NCBI GenBank assembly: GCA_947175055.1
Contig: CAMWLJ010000009.1
Location: forward strand, 1 to 57,214
Length of the DNA stretch: 57,214 nucleotides
From: an uncultured Lachnospiraceae bacterium
GTDB lineage: Bacteria > Bacillota > Clostridia > Lachnospirales > Lachnospiraceae
Direction: 5' to 3'
In this document: positions 6,489 to 15,325 of the stretch, in pieces
How positions within the stretch are numbered: the stretch's first letter is position 1
How the letters are laid out: each line of letters starts with the position of its first letter
The notes under the pieces: model-generated
Database searches by the model: none
What the model saw: the letters and a program-made list of their open reading frames with translations, nothing else
Told to the model about the DNA's origin: nothing
Translations under genes and position numbers: made by a program

Positions 6489-8957
6489 TCAGACCTTTTT
6501 TAATTTCGCAAATCCCGCATACATGATCTTCTGACCCACTTCATCAAATACTACCGTCACCTGGGAATCCCGCGGTCCAGGTTCGATCTTCATCACGGTT
6601 CCCTCGCCGTAGCGCAGATGCCGTACTCTGTCGCCCACGCCGTACTCCAATGACCTGCTGCCTGCCGGCTCAATGGTCACGGCGCCCACGCCCTGCGTCG
6701 CCCTGGTAATATAGGGCTGGTTCTCCACGGCCGTGCGCTTGGGTCTGACGATCGCCTTGGGTCTGCCCATGACCGCCGACGGTTTCTTTTCTCCGGACAA
6801 CGCCGTACCGCTTCCGAAGCTCACCGGCTTATCGAATACATTGTCCGGCACCCGCCTGTATGGCGCCGACGGCTCTGCCGGCCGACTTCCCAGGCCGTCT
6901 CTTCCTTCCGCTTCTGTCCTGAAGGATCTGGTCTCCAGGTTTCTCGTCTCAAAAGGCTTCGCCTGAAAGAAACTCCGTTCTCTGGAGTTCTCCTCGTACT
7001 CCCGGTGATCCGGCCTTTTCGCCTGGGGCGGGTTGTTATCCATAAGCTGGGGCGGAATCTCCCTGACAAAACGGCTGACAGGGTTATATTGAGTCTCCCC
7101 TCTGATCATGCGCTGTCTGGCATAAGAGATCGTCAGATCGTCCTTCGCCCTGGTAATGCCCACGTAGGCAAGCCTTCTCTCTTCCTCGATATCCATGGGA
7201 TCATCGGACATGATCGTCATATAACTGGGGAAAATGCCGTCCTCCAACCCGGCCAGATAAACATGAGGAAATTCCAGTCCCTTAGCCGAGTGCAGGGTCA
7301 TCAGCAGTACCCGGTTATCGGATTCGCCCACTTTATCGATATCCGCGACCAAAGCCACTTCCTCCAGAAATTCGCTGAGAGACGGTTCGTCATGGATCTC
7401 CTCATAAGCCACCACTTTGCTGACCAGCTCGTCGATATTCTCGATCCTGTCGGCCGCATCCTCCTCATCTGACATTTCCAGCTCCTTCACATATCCTGTT
7501 GACTCCAAAATATCCCGTACCAGTTCTTCCAGACTGTAAAACTCCAGCTTAGAGCGGAACGTCTGTATCATCGTCACAAAGGGCTTCAGCTTGGAAGCGC
7601 TTCTCCCGATCGTCATGATCTGATCCGCCTCTTTCAGCGCATCGTAGAAGCTGATCTGCCTGCTGTCGGCATATTCCTGTACCCGCACAATGGTAGTCAT
7701 GCCGATCCCGCGCTTCGGAATATTGATGATCCGCTTCACGGCCACATCATCCCGCCCATTATCTATGGTCTTTAAATATGCCAGAATATCCTTGATCTCC
7801 CGTCTGGCATAGAAATTGACGCCGCCGATCACATCATACGGTATGCCTTCCATAATGAATTTCTCTTCCAACAGTCTGGCCTGCGCATTGGTCCTGTACA
7901 GAACCGCACACGAACCGTACTCTGCCGCACCGCTCCTGGTCTTCGCCGCCACGTCGCCCGCTATATACTCCGCCTCCTCATAGGCAGTGTCAAACTGCCT
8001 GAAATGAATGCGGTTTCCTTCCTTCTTATCTGTCCAGAGCGCCTTATCCTTACGTCCCGTGTTATTTTTGATCACCGCATTTGCCGCATCCAGCACGATC
8101 TGCGTGGACCGGTAATTCTGTTCCAGCTTGATCACACAGGCTTCCGGATACACTTTCTCAAAATCCAGAATATTGCGGATATTTGCCCCGCGGAACTTGT
8201 AAATGGACTGATCGTCATCCCCTACCACACACAGATTGCGATACTTCCCCGCAAGCAGCCTGATCAGCTCAAACTGCGCCGTGTTGGTGTCCTGATACTC
8301 GTCCACCATAATATAACGGAACCGCTCCTGATAATTGTTCAGCACCTGCGCATCCGCCTTAAAAAGCTCTACCGTCTTCATGATCAGATCGTCAAAATCC
8401 AATGCATTATTCTTATGCAGAACCGCCTGATACTCCTTATACGCCTTGGCGATCTTGCTCGCATTATAGTCAAATCCCGCCTGCATCTCATATTGCAGCG
8501 GATCGATCAGTTCATTCTTGGCCGAAGAGACAGCGCCAAGGATCGTCCGCTCCTTCAGCATCTTCGTGTCAATCTGCAGCTTCTTACAGACCTCCTTCAT
8601 CACGCCCTTCTGGTCATCTGTATCATAGATGGTGAAGTTATTATCATATCCCAGCCTGTCGATGTATCTGCGCAGGATCCTTACACAGGTAGAATGGAAT
8701 GTGGAGACCCATATCTGCTCCGCGCCGAAGCCAACGATCTTATCTACCCGCTCCCGCATCTCACCCGCCGCCTTATTGGTGAAGGTGATCGCCATGATCT
8801 GATACGGATTCACACCCTCCTCCTCGATCAGCCAGGCCACTCTATGGGTGAGTACTCTGGTCTTGCCGGAACCAGCGCCGGCCAGGATCAGGACCGGCCC
8901 CTGGGTCTGCATAACCGCCTGCTTCTGTCTCTCGTTTAATGTATCATATATACTCAT
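6489..8957 (-). CDS. pcrA: ATP-dependent 3'-5' DNA helicase PcrA/UvrD
   Basis: Superfamily 1A helicase (822 aa) for nucleotide excision repair and clearing of replication conflicts. Visible motifs in order: Q-motif region LNERQKQAV, Walker A AGAGSGKT (26-33), motif Ia ITFTNKAAGEMRER, motif II VDEYQDTN, motif III GDDDQSIYKFRGA, motif IV EQNYRST, motif V LMTLHSAKGLEFPHV and motif VI YVGITRA. A low-complexity linker (about 640-750) and a C-terminal Tudor-like domain (VGDRVRHLRYGEGTV) that contacts RNA polymerase in PcrA complete it, so it is full length. It is the first gene of a pair with the 185-aa protein. Confidence 0.97.
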   Translation of the reverse strand: MSIYDTLNERQKQAVMQTQGPVLILAGAGSGKTRVLTHRVAWLIEEEGVNPYQIMAITFTNKAAGEMRERVDKIVGFGAEQIWVSTFHSTCVRILRRYIDRLGYDNNFTIYDTDDQKGVMKEVCKKLQIDTKMLKERTILGAVSSAKNELIDPLQYEMQAGFDYNASKIAKAYKEYQAVLHKNNALDFDDLIMKTVELFKADAQVLNNYQERFRYIMVDEYQDTNTAQFELIRLLAGKYRNLCVVGDDDQSIYKFRGANIRNILDFEKVYPEACVIKLEQNYRSTQIVLDAANAVIKNNTGRKDKALWTDKKEGNRIHFRQFDTAYEEAEYIAGDVAAKTRSGAAEYGSCAVLYRTNAQARLLEEKFIMEGIPYDVIGGVNFYARREIKDILAYLKTIDNGRDDVAVKRIINIPKRGIGMTTIVRVQEYADSRQISFYDALKEADQIMTIGRSASKLKPFVTMIQTFRSKLEFYSLEELVRDILESTGYVKELEMSDEEDAADRIENIDELVSKVVAYEEIHDEPSLSEFLEEVALVADIDKVGESDNRVLLMTLHSAKGLEFPHVYLAGLEDGIFPSYMTIMSDDPMDIEEERRLAYVGITRAKDDLTISYARQRMIRGETQYNPVSRFVREIPPQLMDNNPPQAKRPDHREYEENSRERSFFQAKPFETRNLETRSFRTEAEGRDGLGSRPAEPSAPYRRVPDNVFDKPVSFGSGTALSGEKKPSAVMGRPKAIVRPKRTAVENQPYITRATQGVGAVTIEPAGSRSLEYGVGDRVRHLRYGEGTVMKIEPGPRDSQVTVVFDEVGQKIMYAGFAKLKKV

Positions 8958-9026
8958 CTGTTCCCTGTTCCTTTATATAGAATCACGTGTACGGACGGCA
9001 CAGCAGGTGCGCGATCCTGATTGTCA

Positions 9027-10001
9027 TTAAAATAATTTATTGCCGCAATTACCGCAGAATCTGGAACCTGTCGTGGGTGTACCGCACTCAGGACAAAATT
9101 TCGGTCCGGCCTGCGCATTCTGCTGTACCGGCGCCGCAGCTCCTGCTCCTGCATTGGCGTTCAGATTCATCTGATTCACCATCTGCTGCCCGATCGCCAT
9201 CCCCATCTGCAGTCCGACCATATCCGAGGCCATGCCTGAACCATGACCGCCCTTCGCCATACTGTCAGCTGCCGCGATCTGCGTATATTTACCCATATCC
9301 CCGATCATGGACTGTGCTGCTGCCTTCTCCTGCATGCGCTTGATCTCTTCCGGATAAGAAAAGCTCTCAATGGTAAAGTCCGTAATGCCGATACCCAGTT
9401 TGCGCATATCCGAATCCAGATCCGATTCGATCCCCTTCGCTATGCTTCTGGCATCCGCCTGCAGATTAAACATATCCCTGCCTTCTTTGCTGATCCAACT
9501 CATCAGCAACTGATCCAGGCTGGCAATGATGCGTGCCTTCACATCCTCTACGGTATACCGCTGTCTGATACCGGCCAGTTTCTCGATTATCACCTCATGC
9601 TCTGCCACCCGGCAGTTGAAGGTGCCGAAAGCTCTGATCGGCATACCGCCCGGCAATCCCGGCGCCTGCAGATTGATGGCATTCTTGGTACCCCATTTCA
9701 CCAGCAGTTCCTTGGTATTGATAAAAAGCACCTCTGCCCGCAGCGGCGTATTGAACCCAAAGCGGAAACTCTTCAGCGTCGTCAAGAACGGAATGATATC
9801 CGATTCAATGTCATAATCACCGTCTTCCTCGAAGATCCCCTCCACTCTGCCGTTATACAGAAAAACCGCATCCTGTCCCGGACGAATGATCAGCCTAGAT
9901 CCCTTCTTGATCTCCTCATTCTGCCATTTATAGAATATAACACCCTCATCGCTCTCGTTCCACTCCACCAGATTGGAAAACTGATTCTTCAAAAAACCCA
10001 T
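9027..10001 (-). CDS. SPFH-domain protein with C-terminal zinc ribbon (YdjI-like)
   Basis: A 324-aa protein. An SPFH/band-7-like core occupies about residues 20-230 (YKWQNEEIKKGSRLIIRPGQ, GTFNCRV, ITDFTIESFSYPEE). A Met/Gln/Ala-rich linker (VGLQMGMAIGQQM) and a zinc ribbon (FCPECG...FCGNCG) end the protein. It is close in layout to the Bacillus YdjI 'virion core' family, which acts with membrane-stress (phage-shock-like) proteins. There is no transmembrane segment. The start has GGAGGATGACTAGTC upstream. No PspA/LiaH partner is in the neighbourhood, so any stress role is inferred from the family. Confidence 0.85.
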   Translation of the reverse strand: MGFLKNQFSNLVEWNESDEGVIFYKWQNEEIKKGSRLIIRPGQDAVFLYNGRVEGIFEEDGDYDIESDIIPFLTTLKSFRFGFNTPLRAEVLFINTKELLVKWGTKNAINLQAPGLPGGMPIRAFGTFNCRVAEHEVIIEKLAGIRQRYTVEDVKARIIASLDQLLMSWISKEGRDMFNLQADARSIAKGIESDLDSDMRKLGIGITDFTIESFSYPEEIKRMQEKAAAQSMIGDMGKYTQIAAADSMAKGGHGSGMASDMVGLQMGMAIGQQMVNQMNLNANAGAGAAAPVQQNAQAGPKFCPECGTPTTGSRFCGNCGNKLF

Positions 10002-10102
10002 GACTAGTCATCCTCCATTCTATTTGATAAAATATGCCGGTTACAAAAACATGAAATCAGTATAGCACAGACTGTAATTTCTCCACAAGTTTTTTACATC
10101 AC

Positions 10103-10984
10103 TTATTGCGCACCGATCACGATCCCTGCAATAATGATCGCAGCACAGATCATCTTATGCGTCGTATCCTTCTCTTTGAACAGATAACGGCCGGCCAGAA
10201 TCGTCACGATACACCCTGCCTGCTTCAACAGTGTCATCACGGTGATCCTGCTTTCCGGCATGCCATTGGCGATGAAAAGCGCCCTGTCTGCGATCACAAA
10301 CAGGATACTCAGTATCCATACCCACTTATTACATATCACGCTGCGCAGCCTCACCGGCGTACGGGAAATGAGAATGTACAACAGATAAAACAGGACCAGG
10401 AACAGCATATACCAAAACTGCAGCTGTGTACTGCTGATATCCTTCATCAGGATCTTGTCCAATAGTCCTGATAATGCATTCAGCATACAGGAGGCAAAGG
10501 CCATCACTACGTATAGCTTTCCTACTCCCTGCTCCTTTGCCTCCGCCGCCGGATCTATACCACGCAGCTCCTTGAACCGTCCAGGCCTATATTTCAGCAG
10601 GAGCAGTCCCGCCGACACCAAAACCAGCCCTGTCACCTGATAAGCATTCAATACCTCATGCAGCACGATCACACCGAGCAGCATGGCAAACATAACGCGG
10701 GAAAGATCCAGCACTCCATAAAGGCTGATCGGCATTTTCTTGATCGCCTTAAAACTGAACATCCATGCAAGAAAAATGACAAACGATTTTATTCCTATGT
10801 AAAAATAGAACTTCGGCTCCAGTCCCGTGGCATTTCGTACCCCCGGCAGCACGATCAGGAAGGAAAGAAAGGTATACATAAACAATACCTCTATGGTAGA
10901 GTTTTTCTCCAAAGCCTTCTTTTTCAGTATTTCTCTGACGCCTTTTAAAATTCCATACAATAAAACCAACGGTATCCACAACAT
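10103..10984 (-). CDS. EamA/DMT-type transporter
   Basis: A 293-aa integral membrane protein with about ten hydrophobic segments in two pseudo-repeats, the drug/metabolite transporter arrangement. The N-terminal segment WIPLVLLYGILKGVREILKKKAL and second-repeat residues such as LNALSGLLDKILM fit EamA transporters. The substrate is unknown. It ends in FKEKDTTHKMICAAIIIAGIVIGAQ-like helices, as the family does. It stands between the SPFH gene and tRNA-Gly, apparently as its own unit. Confidence 0.85.
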   Translation of the reverse strand: MLWIPLVLLYGILKGVREILKKKALEKNSTIEVLFMYTFLSFLIVLPGVRNATGLEPKFYFYIGIKSFVIFLAWMFSFKAIKKMPISLYGVLDLSRVMFAMLLGVIVLHEVLNAYQVTGLVLVSAGLLLLKYRPGRFKELRGIDPAAEAKEQGVGKLYVVMAFASCMLNALSGLLDKILMKDISSTQLQFWYMLFLVLFYLLYILISRTPVRLRSVICNKWVWILSILFVIADRALFIANGMPESRITVMTLLKQAGCIVTILAGRYLFKEKDTTHKMICAAIIIAGIVIGAQ

Positions 10985-11045
10985 TTTTTTAATTCATCCA
11001 ATCTTTTGCTTTTCTTTTTGCTCATTTGCTGTTATAATAATCACA

Positions 11046-11117
11046 TGCGGATATAGTTCATCGGTAGAACGCCAGCTTCCCAAGCTGGAGAGGCGGGTTC
11101 GATTCCCGTTATCCGCT
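11046..11117 (+). tRNA. tRNA-Gly (CCC)
   Basis: A cloverleaf can be drawn. The acceptor is GCGGATA / TATCCGC with discriminator T; the D arm is GTTC...GAAC; the anticodon stem CCAGC/GCTGG encloses loop TTCCCAA (anticodon CCC); the T arm is GCGGG TTCGATT CCCGT. CCA is not encoded. An integrase gene lies directly downstream, so its 3' end is a likely attachment site. Confidence 0.95.
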
Positions 11118-11121
11118 TGTT

Positions 11122-11148
11122 AAAACCCTTGCTTCTGCGGGGTTTTTC
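11122..11148 (+). terminator. Terminator of tRNA-Gly
   Basis: AAAACCC (11122-11128) pairs with GGGTTTT (11140-11146), and T's continue after it. Confidence 0.8.
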
Positions 11149-11207
11149 TATTTCATATGGCAAAAGTTAATCAAAGAGGTAATCAGACATATGTTCGATT
11201 ATCTTTT

Positions 11208-12440
11208 CTAGTTTGCTTTGAATTCTGGAATCTCACTGATAATCCTGCTTTTCTTATCAAGATTTTTTCCATTTCTATGATAATGTTCTTCTGTACACAG
11301 AATATCCGTATGCCCCATCTGTTCCATAATCAGTTTGTTATCTATATGATTATCAAGCAGTATAGACCCATATGTTTTCCTGATCTTATGCGGGGATTTA
11401 TGAAAAATTCCCAGCTTCTTACATATTCTTTTAAGCCTCATGCGCATTGCTCGTGTCGAGATTCTTTCCTCATCTTTCATGAATATGTATTCACAGATTG
11501 GGTTCTGTAATTTAACCGCTCTTACAAGCCATTCATAATCTTTCGGAATGATCGCCGTTCTCACACCCGCCTGTGACTTGGGAAATTCTTTTACAATATG
11601 CACATACTTTCCTGTCGCATCCGTAAATCTCGTTTCTGTGCGCCTAATCTTGAAATTATTTCCTTCAAAGTCACTATGCTTTAAGGCAGCAATCTCTCCT
11701 ATCCTCGCTCCCGTTACAGACATAAGCAGGATGCCAAAATTCATCATATCCGGATTGTCTTCAAGATAGTTCATAATGACTGGCATTTCTTCTTCGCTGA
11801 AAACCTCTTCATAATCTTCTTTGATCACCTTTTTGAAATCAGCTTCTGAAGTATCAATCTCCTGAAATAATTCTTCCACGCTGAAATTGATCAATTTCCT
11901 TCTTTTTGCTCTCTTCAAAAATCCACGTGTAACTGTTTTCAGATCAGAAAATGCTTTAGCCGTCAAGTTATGACGTGGGATCTGCGCTTCAAGAAACTCT
12001 CCAATCATATCAGCATCAACAGATTTTATCCGTCTTTTCCCAAACTCCTTATAATGCCTATTGAAAACTTGTTTATTTCTCAAATGAGTTGCATCAGATA
12101 TCTTTTTCAATTCCAACCTACGATCATTCCATTCATTAAATACTTCTGTTAATGTTGGATTCTCCAATTCTGTTTTAAGATATGAGATCACATCATCTTC
12201 AATAGCTTTTTGGGACGTTCTCTTCTTTAAGGTTCTTCCCTTCTTATCATCCGGCAGATATGTATACCACTTACTATCCTTTCCCTTCCATATTTTATAC
12301 GGATGCTTCTCTAATAACTCTTTTCTTCTCATAGCTTCCATGCTATTCTGTACATCGTTAGTATCAATTTTACCACTCTCTATAATAAACCGCAATATTT
12401 CACTATCCTGACCAGAAAGTCCATATTGCAGATTGGTCAA
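11208..12440 (-). CDS. Tyrosine site-specific recombinase (integrase)
   Basis: A 410-aa phage/ICE-type integrase. An N-terminal arm-binding region (HPYKIWKGKDSKWYTYLP) and SAM-like core domain precede the catalytic domain. The catalytic residues are visible: Arg in SVTGARIGEIAAL, His-x-x-Arg in SPHKIRKTYGS, His in EQMGHTD and the nucleophile Tyr in TEEHYHRNG. It recombines att sites; the tRNA-Gly 3' end 90 bp away is the probable target. The start is a TTG at 12440 without a good ribosome site, and the sequence just upstream joins an ISL3 remnant, so the promoter side seems to have been cut away. The element it once moved is no longer recognisable as a unit. Confidence 0.88.
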   Translation of the reverse strand: MTNLQYGLSGQDSEILRFIIESGKIDTNDVQNSMEAMRRKELLEKHPYKIWKGKDSKWYTYLPDDKKGRTLKKRTSQKAIEDDVISYLKTELENPTLTEVFNEWNDRRLELKKISDATHLRNKQVFNRHYKEFGKRRIKSVDADMIGEFLEAQIPRHNLTAKAFSDLKTVTRGFLKRAKRRKLINFSVEELFQEIDTSEADFKKVIKEDYEEVFSEEEMPVIMNYLEDNPDMMNFGILLMSVTGARIGEIAALKHSDFEGNNFKIRRTETRFTDATGKYVHIVKEFPKSQAGVRTAIIPKDYEWLVRAVKLQNPICEYIFMKDEERISTRAMRMRLKRICKKLGIFHKSPHKIRKTYGSILLDNHIDNKLIMEQMGHTDILCTEEHYHRNGKNLDKKSRIISEIPEFKAN

Positions 12441-12484
12441 TTCTATTGTACTTACTATAATAGATCACGCTCCAATTCACATAA

Positions 12485-12920
12485 AATTTATTTAGCTTGA
12501 TCTTGTTGTTTGTTGCTTCGATCCGTGCGTTGCTCATCCCCAGCCGTATCGTATTGAGTATGTGTTCCCAATGGCGTTTGATTTTTTGGTAAAGTTCCTT
12601 GAAAGCCTTTATCCTGCTGTGGCCTGCCCACCAGAGCCAGCGTTTCAGTTCTGTGGCTGCTCCATCAACATCTTTGATCTTCAGGAGCAGGCGGAGGGTT
12701 TCCTTCATGCGGCAGGCACGGTAGAACCGGTTATTGTTTTCTGCGATCATCGCCACCTTTGCCTGCTGCTTCTCTGTCAGGTGCTCAGGCGCTTTGCCAA
12801 GTGCATATGCGCAATTCTTGATCTTCTCCGCCTTGGCTCTGGCAGCCTTGACGATCGCAGCTTCCGCATCATCCGCCTTGGGACGTCCCTTCCTCTGGGA
12901 TGCGCGTTGGCAAGCTGCAC
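12485..12920 (-). pseudogene. ISL3-family transposase remnant
   Basis: One frame stays open from about 12918 down to 12485 and encodes the ISL3 DDE-domain middle: KGRPKADDAEAAIVKAARAK, then LTEKQQAKVAMI, then WLWWAGHSRIKAF, ending at SNARIEATNNKIKL. The usual first ~250 residues and the last ~40 are missing. Both ends are abrupt: the left runs into the integrase 5' region, the right into a different transposase on the other strand. GC is higher than in the surroundings. Confidence 0.8.
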
Positions 12921-12921
12921 G

Positions 12922-13207
12922 GCTTCACTATAGCACTTCATCCTATATGAGGAACAACTATACCGAAGAAGCATGGCTGTTTCTGAACCATCTGTCTACC
13001 ATCATTGGAGTAAATGCAATCGAAGAAAATGCTTCCATCGAGGAATCAAAGACCATATCCTACAAAGACCTGGCACAGACTCTAATAAAGATTAAGGCAG
13101 GAAAGATGGATGGAAAGTGGGTGGTGCATCCAATAAAAAAGAACGTTCAACGCTTGTGTGAAAAAATGCAGTTTGATCCAAATGATCTAACAGCGTTAAG
13201 GCTATAG
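12922..13207 (+). pseudogene. 3' fragment of a DDE transposase (possibly IS4/IS1634-like)
   Basis: From YSTSSYMRNNYTEEAW to KNVQRLCEKMQFDPNDLTALRL this plus-strand frame reads as a transposase C terminus (AWLFLNHLSTIIG, SYKDLAQTLIKIK). Everything upstream in the same frame is antisense of the ISL3 remnant, so the 157-codon open frame there is a chimera created by the junction. The subgroup assignment is uncertain. A 14-bp hairpin follows the stop. Confidence 0.55.
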
Positions 13208-13233
13208 GACGGTCAGAGACCGTCGCCTATAGC
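13201..13233. repeat. Hairpin at the end of the transposase fragment
   Basis: GCTATAGG-ACGGTC and GACCGT-(CG)-CCTATAGC form a 14-bp stem with a 2-nt bulge and AGA loop, overlapping the stop codon. It could be an IS end structure or a terminator; there is no T run. Confidence 0.6.
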
Positions 13234-13277
13234 ATACCTAATTTTAAAATCGTTACAGTTTAAACTCACAATAAATA

Positions 13278-13322
13278 TGTACAAGATGTATAATAGTCAC
13301 ACCTTATTCTTGTACAAGATGT
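13278..13322 (+). repeat. Direct repeat TGTACAAGATGT
   Basis: Perfect 12-bp copies sit at 13278-13289 and 13311-13322, 33 bp apart, each followed at once by a TATAAT-like sequence. TGTACA is the core of YefM-type antitoxin operators, but no yefM/yoeB gene is here. This may be the stranded promoter region of lost genes. Confidence 0.5.
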
Positions 13323-13364
13323 TATAATAATATTATCAAATCAACCAACACCACAAACAAAGCA

Positions 13365-13687
13365 CCTTGATAATTGAATAGACTTTACACTTACCAATAA
13401 AGCCTTTATAATAAAGGTATACTGATAATAATAAAGTATAAAGGTGGTGAAAGGATGGTTGAAGAAATGACTCTTGACGAATTAAAGCAAGTAACCATTG
13501 ACTACTATGTAAATTTACAGCGTATCAAAAAAGCCGATACAGGAAACAACCCCGAATTAGAATATCAATTAAGAGTTGTTAAAAACAAGTTAGCTTCTTT
13601 GGGTATCCCATCCGAAGAATATGAAATGTAGCAATTAAATCGTAACCACTAAAAACAAGAAGTGTAAAGTCTATTGAATTATCAAGG
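13365..13687. repeat. 323-bp segment bounded by 28-bp inverted repeats
   Basis: The left arm 13365-13392 (starts CCTTGATAATTG) and right arm 13660-13687 (ends TTATCAAGG) match at 27 of 28 positions as inverted repeats. The segment contains only the 58-codon gene. No clear target-site duplication is visible. It may be a MITE-like unit, or a regulatory/terminator fold flanking the gene. Confidence 0.65.
13455..13631 (+). CDS. 58-aa protein inside the inverted-repeat segment, unrecognised
   Basis: It starts at the ATG at 13455 after AAGGTGGTGAAAGG, a usable ribosome site, and ends at the TAG at 13629-13631. The peptide begins MVEEMTLDELKQVTIDYYVN and ends GIPSEEYEM; it is predicted to be two or three helices and is charged, with no membrane segment. 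I recall similar small proteins in conjugative elements of Clostridia, often near J-domain genes, and a J-domain fragment does follow at 13716. Short in-frame length with good codon use and a ribosome site supports a real gene. Confidence 0.55.
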   Translation: MVEEMTLDELKQVTIDYYVNLQRIKKADTGNNPELEYQLRVVKNKLASLGIPSEEYEM

Positions 13688-13715
13688 GCTTTACACTTTT
13701 TTATTTTAGGAGGTT

Positions 13716-13769
13716 ATGCACAAGGCAAAATACTTTAAAGATGTGAATACACTGGAAGATTTAAGGTAA
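13716..13769 (+). pseudogene. 5' fragment of a J-domain-like element gene
   Basis: AGGAGG precedes an ATG at 13716. The 17 codons (MHKAKYFKDVNTLEDLR) match the start of small J-domain proteins carried by Clostridial integrative elements, then a stop follows where unrelated sequence begins at about 13767. The rest of the gene is missing. Confidence 0.45.
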
Positions 13770-13900
13770 GCGCCAAATTTTGGGGTAGATTTCATCTGCT
13801 TACTAAATTCTTTATAATGATTAGTAGGAAACACAAGAGTTTTGCTCCATTTTAGAATGCCAGGTGTAAGTGTTTCACTCTGATCAAAGGAAGCGATCAT

Positions 13901-14481
13901 TATGCAAAAGCGAATTGTAAGAAAAGATGAGCTAATTACACTCCTACGAAAGCAGGAGAAAATGCCAGACGGTTCTTAAACGGGATCGCTCCCGGATTCT
14001 ATCTGATGGCTGACGGATATCAGGGCTACAACAAAGTGCTGGAAACAAACCGTTGCTGTTAAAACAAGTAGATCCCGGCAATAACGGAAAACTTAAAAAG
14101 GCAATCACTTATATCAAGAATCGGGAAGACTTCCTGATGACCTACTTATAAGATGGCCGTTGCAGCTTTAGTAACAACCTGAGTGAGAACAGCATTCGTC
14201 CTGTGTCAGTAGGACGTAAAAACTGGCTATTCTCTGATTCGCCGAAAGGTGCTCATGCTAACACGCTGTATCTCACAATTGTTGAGATGGCAAAAGCCTA
14301 TGGCCTGAATCTATACAAATATCTGAATTTCCTGTTTGAACAAAGACCTAACAGGGATATGTTAGATGAAGAACTCGAAAAACTGGCTCCGAACGGGGCT
14401 AAAAAATGTCATTACCCGACAGCCCCTTATTACTTTTTAAATATTCAATTTTCATCATTTAATGGAATTTCTAGATATTAG
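13901..14481 (+). pseudogene. IS66-family transposase remnants
   Basis: Three disconnected pieces are visible. The first is a short frame from 13901 (MQKRIVRKDELITLLRKQ) like an IS66 accessory orf. The second is GIAPGFYLMADGYQGYN with a broken continuation and an in-frame stop near 14150. The third is the C-terminal catalytic end (NLSENSIRPVSVGRKNWLF...GAHANTLYLTIVEMAKAYGL) up to about 14400. Large internal deletions and stops make it non-functional. Confidence 0.75.
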
Positions 14482-14642
14482 ACCGATATCGGTCTAATAT
14501 AACAATTGCTCATAAGGGGAAAATCCCCCTCCCCCCCCTCTCAGTTCAAAATATAAATATTTTTGAGCAAAAAAAGTATACTGCATGATAGATTTTAACT
14601 TCATCACTTGATTGGCTACTTTTGTTTTTAGGCTTTTATTTG

Positions 14643-15254
14643 CTACCGCTTAAACCATTCGTCAATATATGATGCGACATTTGGAGCAATTCGCTTTATT
14701 TCAACGCCTGTTGTGTTGACACATAAGTGATAGTTTTCCTTTTCGCCCCATTTTGTATCAGTCAAAAAGTTTCTGTATGCCGCCCTGTTTTTATCTATCT
14801 CACGCATTTTCCGTACAAGCTCTGTGCTGCTTAGCTTTTCATCGGCAGACGCATATTCTTTACAGCGTTGGAGTTTGGCTTCCTTGTTTGCATATACAAA
14901 GATGTTAAATGGGGAATATTTTTCTAAGATTACATCTGCACATCTGCCAACAATAATACAGCTTCCCTGTGCTGCGAACTGCTCAATTATTTTGTATTGC
15001 TCAACCGCAATCTTGACCGCCTGCTCTGTCACATGGTTTATTGTTGTTGCGAATTGGTGTCCTATCGTTAAAGGATAAGCCGCTTGTATTTTCTTTTCCG
15101 ATATATGGGCTACATAATTTTCATCAAACCCGTTTCCCTTTGCGATTAAAGCGATAATTTCTTTGTCATAGTAAGGAATACTGAAAGCGTCTGAAAGCCT
15201 TTTTCCTAATTCACGTCCTCCGCTGCCAAATTCTCTGCTGATTGTTATAATCAT
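14643..15254 (-). CDS. Cytidylate kinase-like family protein
   Basis: A 203-aa P-loop kinase of the Cytidylate_kin2 type: MIITISREFGSGGRELGKRL gives the P-loop, YYDKEIIALIA follows, and a lid-like basic segment RKMREIDKNRAAYRNFL lies near 150-170. These proteins are found beside transporters and regulators in Clostridia; their true substrate is not established. The start is placed at 15254 with GGAGGGAAAG upstream rather than at 15284. It is the last gene of the marR-MATE operon, 72 bp after the MATE stop. Confidence 0.85.
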   Translation of the reverse strand: MIITISREFGSGGRELGKRLSDAFSIPYYDKEIIALIAKGNGFDENYVAHISEKKIQAAYPLTIGHQFATTINHVTEQAVKIAVEQYKIIEQFAAQGSCIIVGRCADVILEKYSPFNIFVYANKEAKLQRCKEYASADEKLSSTELVRKMREIDKNRAAYRNFLTDTKWGEKENYHLCVNTTGVEIKRIAPNVASYIDEWFKR

Positions 15255-15325
15255 TTTCTTTCCCTCCATTTTCTTTGAGTACAATACTCTGTTTCTCTAT
15301 AAACGATAAAAACACTATAATATCA

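Noticed and set aside
12734..13207. 157-codon plus-strand ORF as one gene
   Set aside because: Its first third is the antisense of the ISL3 remnant; only the part after ~12922 is transposase-like.
13706..13900. 64-codon minus-strand ORF
   Set aside because: It overlaps a plus-strand J-domain fragment and IS66 debris, with no ribosome site or family resemblance.
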